From contig NZ_FMHZ01000002.1 in assembly GCF_900090315.1 (NCBI RefSeq), positions 3,686,001 through 3,750,000 of the forward strand: DNA of 64,000 nucleotides, written 5' to 3'. The stretch's first letter is position 1. Every line of letters starts with the position of its first letter. The notes under the pieces are model-generated. The model was not told the origin of the DNA and made no database searches. It worked only from the letters and a program-made list of their open reading frames with translations. The DNA is from Micromonospora citrea (GTDB taxonomy: Bacteria > Actinomycetota > Actinomycetes > Mycobacteriales > Micromonosporaceae). The position numbers and the translations under genes were made by a program. Shown piece by piece: positions 41,388 through 48,999 of this stretch.

Positions 41388-42350
41388 GTGACCCGAGAAG
41401 GCGAGCCAGGGGCCGACTTCGCCACACGCGAGGACAGCAGACGCGTGGCGTACGAGGTGACCGGCGCGCCCGACGGATTCCCCGTCTTCCTGCTCCACGG
41501 CACACCCGGCAGCCGCCGTGGCCCGAAGCCCCGCAGCATCGTGCTCTACCGGATGGGCGTCCGCCTGATCGCCTACGATCGCCCCGGCTACGGCGACTCC
41601 GACCGGCGCGAGGGCCGGGACGTGGCCGACGCCGCCCGCGACGTGGAGGCGATCGCCGACCAGCTGGGCGTGGAGCGGTTCGCCGTCGTCGGCCGCTCCG
41701 GGGGCGGCCCGCACGCCCTCGCCTGTGCGGCCGACGCCGAGCTGCGTGGCCGGGTGAGCAGGGTGGCGGTGCTGGTGAGCCTCGCGCCGTGGAACGCGAT
41801 CGAGCTGGACTGGGTCGGCGGCATGAACACCGGCAACGTCCGCGGGTTCGGGGTGGGTTCCCCCGACACCGCCGCCGTGGTGGAGGAGATCCGCCAGCGC
41901 GCCGAGCGGGCCGCCGCCGATCCCCGGCTCCTCCTGGCCGACCTGCGGACGGAGATGAGCGCGGCGGACCGCCGGGCGGTCAACGACCCGGCGCTGCGCC
42001 GACTGATCACCGACACCTACGAGGAGGCCCTCCGCTCGGGCCCGTACGGGTGGATCGACGACGTGCTGGCGTTCCGCCGCAACTGGGCGTTCGACCTCAA
42101 GGCGATCGACACCGCGGTGACGCCGGTCCGGCTGTGGCACGGCGCCGACGACAACTTCGCCCCGGTCAGCCACGGTCGGTGGCTCGCCGCGCAGATCCCC
42201 GGCGCCGAAATGGAGGTCCGGCCCGGGGCGGCGCACTTCGACGCCGTCGAGGAGCTGCCGCGCATCCTGCGCTGGCTCGTCGACCCCGACCCCGACCCTG
42301 ACCCGGCGCTGAGCACCGACCTGCTCATCGGCGCGCGGCCCGGTCAGTAG
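41388..42350 (+). CDS. alpha/beta-fold hydrolase
   Basis: A 320-residue alpha/beta hydrolase. HGTPGSRRG is the oxyanion loop, VVGRSGGGPHA the nucleophile elbow (Ser), GADDNFAP carries the acid and PGAAHFD the His. GTG 41388 has GGGCAGGATGGA upstream; the upstream frame is noise. Convergent with fxsT, overlapping its 3' end by 7 bp. Confidence 0.82.
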   Translation: MTREGEPGADFATREDSRRVAYEVTGAPDGFPVFLLHGTPGSRRGPKPRSIVLYRMGVRLIAYDRPGYGDSDRREGRDVADAARDVEAIADQLGVERFAVVGRSGGGPHALACAADAELRGRVSRVAVLVSLAPWNAIELDWVGGMNTGNVRGFGVGSPDTAAVVEEIRQRAERAAADPRLLLADLRTEMSAADRRAVNDPALRRLITDTYEEALRSGPYGWIDDVLAFRRNWAFDLKAIDTAVTPVRLWHGADDNFAPVSHGRWLAAQIPGAEMEVRPGAAHFDAVEELPRILRWLVDPDPDPDPALSTDLLIGARPGQ

Positions 42351-45300
42351 GGGTGCGGGTCGAGCACCCGGCGCACGTACCGCCCGTCGCGTAGCACCAC
42401 GACGCTGGGGTGGTGCTGCCCGACCCGGTTGGCGAGCCGGTCGGAGATGCGCATCCGCCCGATGCTCACCCGGCCGCCGGACAGCGCCTGGTTGACGGTC
42501 TCCAGGTTGCCCCGGGTCCGCAGCGTGTCGGGGTGCTCGGGCCCGAGCACCTGCGTGAGCTGATCCACGACGGTCAGCAGCCCGTCGCGTCCCCGCTCCG
42601 GCTCGCCGGTGAGGATGGTGAAGACCGCGACGTTGTTGGCCGCCGCCATGGTGAACGGGTGCCGGTCGCCGAGCGTGGCCAGCATCGTCCCGGTCGTCGC
42701 CTCGGTGAGCGAGCGGCTGGTGTCCGTGTCGCCGGCGTCCCACAGGGCCACGCCCAGATTGATCCGGCAGACCAACGAGTAGGGATGGTCGAGACCGAAC
42801 ACCTGGACGAACTGCTGCTCCGTCTCGCCCAGTTCCGCCAGGGCCTGCGCGTTCTCCCCCTGCAACATCAGGTTGGCCGACCGGCTGAGCCGGCTGAACA
42901 GGGTGTCCGGGTTGGTCGGCCCGAGGGTGGCCAGCAGCCGCTGGTAGGTCTCGTCGAGCAGTTCGGCGGCCTCGGCGATCTCCCCGGTGCTGCGCAGCGA
43001 CGCGGCCAGGTTGGCCCGCGCGGTGAGCACGGCGCGGGAGTGGTCGCCGAAGAGGTTCCGGTAGCCGGTCACCACCTCCCGCAACAGCGCCACGGAACCC
43101 TCGTAGTCGCCGGTCTCCCGCAGGTCGCGGGCGAGGTTGTTGGCCGACGCCAGGGTGTTCGGGTGCTCCGGGCCGAGGACGACCCGTAGCCGGCGGTTGG
43201 TGGCCCGGTCGAGCTCGAGGGCCCGGTCGAACATTCCCGTCAGCCGGTAGGACGCGGCAAGGTTGTTCGCCGCGTTCAGGGTGCGGCGGTGGTCCTCGCC
43301 GAAGACCTCGACCGACGCGGCGTACGTCCGCTGGGTGCGCTCCAGAGCCTCCTGGTAGCGGCCCAGCGTGCACAGGTCGGCTCCGTACCCGCCGGCGGTC
43401 ATCAGCGTGTGCGGATGGCTGTCGCCGATCAGCTCCTCCTGCTGGCGCAGGGTGCCCTCGTCCAGCCGGTAGGCCTCCTCGAACCGCCCGAGGCTGCGCA
43501 GCAGGTTGGCCCAGTTGAACCGCAGGTGCAGCAGTTGGACGCGCAGCTTGCGGTGCTCCGGCCCGTCCGGCGGCAGCTTCCGAAGCAGCGCCGACCAGAC
43601 GGCCTCGGTCTCTCGCGCGTACCGCTCGCCCTGCTCGTACCCGCCGCTGACGTAGATGTAGCGGACCCGGTCGATGACCAGCTGCCGGACGTCGTCGTCG
43701 TCGCAGGAGATCGCGCCGGAGCCGTCGAGGTGCGGCCAGAGCATCCGGAACCGTTGCCGGTTCGCCGGGTCCTCCACCTCGCCCGGCGGGCGCGATCCGG
43801 CGAGGATCTGGTGCACCTCGTGTTTGGCCGTGACCAGCTCGTCTTCGGTCATCCGGGCGCGCAGGGCGGCCTGCAACAGCCGGTGCACCTGCACCCGGTG
43901 GGCGTGCGGGTCCAGCTTGATGAGCGCGAGCTTGTTCATCCGCTGCACCAGCGTCGCGGCGATGTCGCGTTCGGAGACGCGGTCCGCGACGCGGGCGGCG
44001 ACCACCGGGTCGTGCGGGGCGATGACCCGCGCCACCTGGTCGCCGTAGAGCAGGTCGAGGGAGATCTCCGGGGCCAGCACCGACGCGAGCTGGAGGAGAC
44101 GGTACGCCCCCGGCGAGCCCTCCCGCAGCCGCTGCAACGGGAGGTCCCAGACCTCCGTCTCCAGGCCGGTGCGGCGCAGCCCGGCCAGGTATTCGTCGAC
44201 CGGCGTGCGGGTGTCGGCCAGCCACGCCCCGACCGTCGCGACGAAGATCGGCACATTCTCCACGGCGTCGGCGACCCGCTCGGCCTCCGCGACGCTCATC
44301 AGGTGCTCGCCCAGGCGGGCGCGCAGGTGCGCCACGCTCTCCGCCCGCTCGAACTCGTCGACGTCCACGGCCCGCGCCAGGTCGCCCCAGTCCGGGTTGC
44401 GGGTGGTGACCAGCACGTGCCCGTTGCCCTGTGGCAGATAGGGCCGGACGTCCTCGTAGAGGTCGGCGTTGTCGAAGATGAGCAACCAGTGCGGTGGCGG
44501 GCTGCCGTCGGCGCGGCGCTCGGTCTGGCTCAGCCGCTGCCGCAGCGCCCGGTTGGTCTCCGGGATCGTGGTCTGGGGCAGGCCCAGCTCCTCGGCGAGT
44601 TCCACCATCCGCACGTCGACGAACTGCGGCGGGTCGGCGGCGATCCACCAGACGATGTCGTACGCGCCCCGGAACCGGTGGGCGTACTCGATGGCGAGCT
44701 GCGTCTTGCCGAGGCCGGGGCCGCCCCGCAGCGCGACCGGCGTCCCGCCGCCCGCGGCCCTCAGCTCCTCCCGGAGCCTGCGCAGCAGCTCCTCGCGGCC
44801 GGTGAAGCGGGCGTTGCGGGCCGGCACGTTGAAGACGGCGGCGCGCACGCCCGGGAAACGGGCAGGGCGCAGCCCGGCCGCGTCCGCCGTCCGGCCGACC
44901 AGCTTCAGCAGGTGGGTCGCCGCGTCCTCGGCCGTGAGGTCGTGCACGGCCGTCCAGCTGCCGACCGGCACGTCCGGCACGGGCGGGGTGTCGTCGACGT
45001 GCACGGCCAGCCAACCCGGCGCGGCGCGGTCCACGGCGTCGGGGCGGGACCGCTGGGCCGCCAGGTAGGCCCGGGAGACCAGCCGGACCTCGCGGAACGC
45101 CGGACCCGCCGGCTCGGGCACCGGCCCGTCCAGGACGGCGGTCACCACCCGGAGATCCGCCGAGTTCAGCACGGCCTGCGCCCACTCCGCCCAGATCTGG
45201 TCCTCGGGCGCGTGCCGGAGCAGGATCAACTCGTCGACGACCGCCGGCTTGCGTTCGAAGCGCTGCACCGTCCGGCGGCGCAGCTGGTCGTCCATCCGGG

Positions 45301-46246
45301 GCAGGCTGGTGATCCTGCCGTTGGTGATGTGGCTGGTCAACGTCTCGTACGCCGACAGCAGGGTGGTGCGCCCGCCCGGCTCGTCGCCGAAGGTCGCCAG
45401 CGTCTCCTCGTACGCGTAGTACGCGCGGTACGGCACCTCGACGGTGAGCCAGTAGGCCTGCCGCTCGCTGTCGGTCATGCCGCCCGGCAGGCCGGTGAAC
45501 TTCTGCATGGCCAGTGACCGGCCGGCGTCCCGCTTGCTCTTCTCGCCGTCGTCGACCCGCATCGGCACGGGCAGCACCCGGCGGGCCCGGCGCCCCTCGT
45601 AGTCCCGCACCCGGGCGGCCACCGCCGCGGCACCGTCGATGCCCTGGTCGCTGAGGGTGAAGCAGTCGACCAGGACGTCGGGCAGGTGGATGGTGCAGAT
45701 CTCGGCGACGTCGCTGATCCCGGTGCGGCTGTCGATCAGGGCGTAGTCGTAGTGCCGCTTCATGTCCTCCCGCAGCGCGTCGAAGAACTGCGCGCCGCCG
45801 AGCCGGTTGTAGAAGTTGTCCCAGTTCAGGCCGGTCACGCTGGTGGCGTAGTCGGGGTTGTGCCGCCCGGCCAGCAGCAGGTCGAGGCTGCCGCCGCCGG
45901 GGAACTCCCAGCCCACCGAGAACGCGTAGCGGTGGACGCGCGCGAACTCCCGGTGCCAGTCGCCCGGGCGGGTGTCGGTGCCGCTCTCCTCGCGCTGGCG
46001 GGCGTTCTCCCATTCGTAGTCCAGGATCAGGTCCATGACGCCGCCCGTGGTGGCGACCTGCTCCGCGTCGAGGAACGGGGCGTAGAACCGGTGCAGGCCG
46101 GGAGACTCCAGGTCCCAGTCGGCGACGAGCACCCGCTGGCCGTTCGCGGCGAGGATCCAGGCGGTGTTGGCGAGCGCCATCGTGCGGCCCGTACCGCCCT
46201 TGTAGGAGTAGAAGGTGACGACCTGCCCTTCGCGCGATGGCGTCAT
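42344..46246 (-). CDS. fxsT: FxSxx-COOH system TPR protein FxsT (ParA-like/NB-ARC/TPR)
   Basis: A 1,300-residue multidomain ATPase. Residues 1-300 are a ParA/MinD-like P-loop with the deviant Walker A KGGTGRTM (residues 16-23). Residues about 480-800 are a STAND NB-ARC module: Walker A GGPGLGKTQ near 508, Walker B WLLIFDNAD near 585 and a winged-helix-like part. Residues about 890-1270 are many TPRs of the NPHTL/HPNTL(A/V)SANNLA type. This order is characteristic of the TPR protein in FxSxx-COOH loci. STAND proteins with TPR sensors are ligand-triggered switches. Its ATG overlaps the stop of the TIR-like gene by 4 bp. Role in the system unproved; possibly sensor or scaffold. Confidence 0.9.
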   Translation of the reverse strand: MTPSREGQVVTFYSYKGGTGRTMALANTAWILAANGQRVLVADWDLESPGLHRFYAPFLDAEQVATTGGVMDLILDYEWENARQREESGTDTRPGDWHREFARVHRYAFSVGWEFPGGGSLDLLLAGRHNPDYATSVTGLNWDNFYNRLGGAQFFDALREDMKRHYDYALIDSRTGISDVAEICTIHLPDVLVDCFTLSDQGIDGAAAVAARVRDYEGRRARRVLPVPMRVDDGEKSKRDAGRSLAMQKFTGLPGGMTDSERQAYWLTVEVPYRAYYAYEETLATFGDEPGGRTTLLSAYETLTSHITNGRITSLPRMDDQLRRRTVQRFERKPAVVDELILLRHAPEDQIWAEWAQAVLNSADLRVVTAVLDGPVPEPAGPAFREVRLVSRAYLAAQRSRPDAVDRAAPGWLAVHVDDTPPVPDVPVGSWTAVHDLTAEDAATHLLKLVGRTADAAGLRPARFPGVRAAVFNVPARNARFTGREELLRRLREELRAAGGGTPVALRGGPGLGKTQLAIEYAHRFRGAYDIVWWIAADPPQFVDVRMVELAEELGLPQTTIPETNRALRQRLSQTERRADGSPPPHWLLIFDNADLYEDVRPYLPQGNGHVLVTTRNPDWGDLARAVDVDEFERAESVAHLRARLGEHLMSVAEAERVADAVENVPIFVATVGAWLADTRTPVDEYLAGLRRTGLETEVWDLPLQRLREGSPGAYRLLQLASVLAPEISLDLLYGDQVARVIAPHDPVVAARVADRVSERDIAATLVQRMNKLALIKLDPHAHRVQVHRLLQAALRARMTEDELVTAKHEVHQILAGSRPPGEVEDPANRQRFRMLWPHLDGSGAISCDDDDVRQLVIDRVRYIYVSGGYEQGERYARETEAVWSALLRKLPPDGPEHRKLRVQLLHLRFNWANLLRSLGRFEEAYRLDEGTLRQQEELIGDSHPHTLMTAGGYGADLCTLGRYQEALERTQRTYAASVEVFGEDHRRTLNAANNLAASYRLTGMFDRALELDRATNRRLRVVLGPEHPNTLASANNLARDLRETGDYEGSVALLREVVTGYRNLFGDHSRAVLTARANLAASLRSTGEIAEAAELLDETYQRLLATLGPTNPDTLFSRLSRSANLMLQGENAQALAELGETEQQFVQVFGLDHPYSLVCRINLGVALWDAGDTDTSRSLTEATTGTMLATLGDRHPFTMAAANNVAVFTILTGEPERGRDGLLTVVDQLTQVLGPEHPDTLRTRGNLETVNQALSGGRVSIGRMRISDRLANRVGQHHPSVVVLRDGRYVRRVLDPHPY

Positions 46247-47454
46247 CGCTCGTCCTTCCCTCGCGTCGTGTCGAACGGCCGCACCGGCGGCAGGGCCGGG
46301 CCGGGTCCCGCCGGCCCGTCGAACGGCCGGGCCGGGCGCAGGCTCGGCCTCGGAGTGGCCGGGCCGTCCGGCGGGTCGACCGGGCCGTACCGGAGGAACT
46401 GCTTGCGGGCCTCGGTCACCAGCAGCGGGGTGCAGCGCTCGAACTCGTCGATCGCCCGCACCGGCATGACCCGGGGGAACCCGGCATCCTGCAACGTCTC
46501 GGCGACCGACTCGGGCGCCGTGGTGCCGCGCTCGTGGTCGGCGGCGATGACCAACGGGACCGCCCAGCGGGGCAGGTCGGCCAGCGCCGAGCGGATGGCG
46601 GCGGCGCCGGCCGCGGCGTCGACCAGCACGACGGTGGGGCTCCGCGGCGCCAGCGCCCGAGCCGCCGCCAGGTCGACGACCCGGGTGGGCAGACCGAGCC
46701 GCTCGGCGGTCGCGGCGACGTAGTCGGCCACGGCCAGCTCGTGCTGCCCCGCGTAGGGCCGCCACCGCGAGTGGTCGGTGAGGGTGGCGACCACCAGCGC
46801 CGGGCCGACGCTGTCGGGCACCGGGTGGCTGGACAGCGTCGCCGCCCGGGACCGGGCCAGCGGCTGCGTCTCGGCCACCGTGACGATGCGCCTCGCCAGC
46901 GCGTCGAGGACCCGCCGGTACTGCTGGTGGTATGCGCTGAGCTTGCAGAGGGCACGCAGGCCGTTCTCGGCGTAGTCGGCCCGGTCGCCGGCGTCCCGCA
47001 CCAGGTCGAGGGCCCGGGTCGTCTCCGGCCGGTCGCCCCAGGACGGCAGCGGCAGCCACAGCACCGGCACCAGGTGCCGCTCGGCCCGCGCCGGGGCCAG
47101 CGGGGCGAGCCGGCTGCGGAACGACTCGCGTTCGCCGAGGGCCCACGCGTTGCGGAAGTAGTTCGGCGAGTGCAGCGGCACGAAGACGTGCGCGAGGCTG
47201 AGCGCGTCGGTGAGCGTCTGCCGCAGGTCGGCCCCCGGGTTGACCTGGCCGTCGTAGAAGCCGGCGTCGAGGTCGCCGCCCCTCGTGGCGGCGTGCCGGA
47301 CGGCGGCGGCCAGGTCGTTGAAGAACCGGTTGACCCAGTAGTCGGTGTCCGGCCGGACGCCGGCCGACAGCGGCACCGAGTGGGCGTAGCTGAGGAAGAA
47401 GTAGGTCTCCCGGCGAGGCGCGCCGCGGACCGGGGCGGGATCAGACCACGTCAT
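46243..47454 (-). CDS. fxsC: TIR-like protein FxsC
   Basis: A 403-residue protein. The N-terminal half is TIR-like: ETYFFLSYAHSVPL (strand A and Box 1), FYDGQVNPGADLRQTL, VFVPLHSPNYFRN (Box 2-like). The C-terminal half is a second Rossmann-like region (VVVATLTDHSRW, VVLVDAAAGAAAI). The last 60 residues are Pro/Arg-rich. In FxSxx-COOH loci this protein is called FxsC. No obvious NADase Glu could be assigned by eye. It overlaps the neighbours on both sides (14 bp and 4 bp). Confidence 0.83.
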   Translation of the reverse strand: MTWSDPAPVRGAPRRETYFFLSYAHSVPLSAGVRPDTDYWVNRFFNDLAAAVRHAATRGGDLDAGFYDGQVNPGADLRQTLTDALSLAHVFVPLHSPNYFRNAWALGERESFRSRLAPLAPARAERHLVPVLWLPLPSWGDRPETTRALDLVRDAGDRADYAENGLRALCKLSAYHQQYRRVLDALARRIVTVAETQPLARSRAATLSSHPVPDSVGPALVVATLTDHSRWRPYAGQHELAVADYVAATAERLGLPTRVVDLAAARALAPRSPTVVLVDAAAGAAAIRSALADLPRWAVPLVIAADHERGTTAPESVAETLQDAGFPRVMPVRAIDEFERCTPLLVTEARKQFLRYGPVDPPDGPATPRPSLRPARPFDGPAGPGPALPPVRPFDTTRGKDER

Positions 47455-48118
47455 GTCCGCCCTCCTCGAACGTGGTGCGCAACTGCCGCACGTCGGTCGG
47501 GACCTGGGCCCGCACCCAGTGCGTCCGGTACGCCCGGGCGATGCGCTGCGCCAGCCGCCAGACCACCGCGTCGTAGGCGGCCTTGCCGGTGTCGCCGAGA
47601 CTCAGCAGGCCGTAGATGCCCTCTTCGTGGTATTGCGGGGCGATCTCCGGGGGCAGCCGGGTGGGGGTGAACATCTGTCGCCGCGACACGGCCGCCGGCA
47701 GCTGGCGACGCTCCACCAGGGACCAGTTGACCGGAATGACAGGCGTCTCCCCCGCCGACGGATCGGCGCCCGGCCGGGTCAGGATCTGCCGGCGGGTGAA
47801 CGCGTCCCACTCGCGGGCGCACCAGGCGCTGTTGAGGTAGTGGGTCGAGATCAACGGGATGAAGACCTGGCAGTGCCCGGCGGCGAAGGCGAGGTCGTCG
47901 GTCCACACCTGCCCTCCGTCGAGCATCCGGTCCATGAACCCGGCCGTGCGCCCCGGACCGAGGCCGAGCAGCTCGACGACGTGGTCGGAGAGGTCGACGA
48001 AGAGCTGGAACACCTTCTGGTTGGTGTCCCGGGGTGCCGCGACCTGGTTCTTCTTGTGGGCGTAGCTGAGGAAGAACACGGGGGCGCTCTCGTCCTCCCA
48101 GAGTGTTTCCTCTGCCAC
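47441..48118 (-). CDS. second TIR-like FxsC-type protein
   Basis: A 225-residue TIR-like domain protein: APVFFLSYAHKKN at the start, DDLAFAAGHCQVFIPLISTHYLNSAWCAREW in Box 2/3 position. It is shorter than the FxsC protein at 46243 and lacks the second half. GTG 48118 has GGGAG 7 bp upstream. Two different TIR-like proteins in tandem suggest a heteromer. Confidence 0.8.
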   Translation of the reverse strand: MAEETLWEDESAPVFFLSYAHKKNQVAAPRDTNQKVFQLFVDLSDHVVELLGLGPGRTAGFMDRMLDGGQVWTDDLAFAAGHCQVFIPLISTHYLNSAWCAREWDAFTRRQILTRPGADPSAGETPVIPVNWSLVERRQLPAAVSRRQMFTPTRLPPEIAPQYHEEGIYGLLSLGDTGKAAYDAVVWRLAQRIARAYRTHWVRAQVPTDVRQLRTTFEEGGHDVV

Positions 48119-48195
48119 CTGAGGCTCCCGACCGGTGCGGCGACTCCCGGCCGTCCACACTATCGAGCTTGGTCAACTCTGCGCTGCCCCGCCCG

Positions 48196-48999
48196 TCACC
48201 GCCGGTGTTCATCCATCCACCCTCGGGCGAAGTCGACGGCCGTCCGGACACCGACGAGCCGGCAGTCGGCGCCGCCGACCGACCCGCGCCGCACTGCGCC
48301 GGTGTCCGCCAGAGCCGAGCCGATCAGCGCGAAGTCGGTGTCGTGCAGATCCGGGGCCCGGAAGTCGCGCCGGACCCGCCGCCCGGTGGCGTCGCGCACG
48401 TAGCACCGGTACGCCCGGTCGGCCGGCGGCCGGCGCAGCCGGTACTCGGCCAGGTGGAACGCCGTGCAGACGGACCAGTCGACGCCGAGCAGCAGCACCA
48501 CGGCGTCGACGGCGTAGAGCGCGCCCAGCGGGGAGCGTTCGCCGAGGTGACAGTCGAGGTCGTGGACGGCGGTCAGCCGGGCCGCGTCGGGGCCGAGGGC
48601 GGCGAAGGAGGTCTGCGGGTGGCGGCTCCGCGCCGCCCCCGGCTGGCGGCGTACGTGCTCGGCGAAGATTCCCATGCCCTCGGCGGGGCTGTGCTCCGGG
48701 TCGAACGGCGCGATGGCCGCCTCGGCCTCCGCGACCCCGGCGGCGCTCATTCCGGCGGTCGCCTCCCGGAACTGCCGGGACGTGATGGAGTTCCCGGCCG
48801 TCTGCGCCGGTACGACCACCGTGCCCGACCCGCCCAGCACGTCCCGCACGGCGGCCAGCAGGGCGGCGGGGCCACCCGCGACCCGGCCGACCCGGGACAG
48901 GGCGCAGTGCACCAGCACGGTGGCCCCCGCCGGCAGTCCCAGCGCCCGCAGGTCCGTCGCCAGCGTGTCCCGCCGGAGCGGAACGCCGGTCACGCCCAT
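48196..48999 (-). CDS. AAC(3)-family N-acetyltransferase
   Basis: A 267-residue protein of the AAC(3) family (aminoglycoside 3-N-acetyltransferase fold): LVHCALSRVGRVAGGP, HSPAEGMGIFAEHVRRQPGA, HPQTSFAALGP and LLLGVDWSVCTAFHLAEY are the acetyl-CoA and substrate motifs. In this locus a peptide or metabolite tailoring role is more likely than drug resistance. ATG 48999 overlaps fxsB by 10 bp; GTG 48993 would give a GTGA overlap. Confidence 0.85.
   Translation of the reverse strand: MGVTGVPLRRDTLATDLRALGLPAGATVLVHCALSRVGRVAGGPAALLAAVRDVLGGSGTVVVPAQTAGNSITSRQFREATAGMSAAGVAEAEAAIAPFDPEHSPAEGMGIFAEHVRRQPGAARSRHPQTSFAALGPDAARLTAVHDLDCHLGERSPLGALYAVDAVVLLLGVDWSVCTAFHLAEYRLRRPPADRAYRCYVRDATGRRVRRDFRAPDLHDTDFALIGSALADTGAVRRGSVGGADCRLVGVRTAVDFARGWMDEHRR

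Noticed and set aside
41331..46013. 1,560-codon minus-strand frame opposite the alpha/beta hydrolase and out of phase with FxsT
   Set aside because: Composition is shadow-like; the real FxsT frame with Walker motifs and TPRs covers the same DNA.
48196..48999. Aminoglycoside resistance gene
   Set aside because: The fold is AAC(3), but its place in a RiPP operon and generic family membership give no support for a resistance call.
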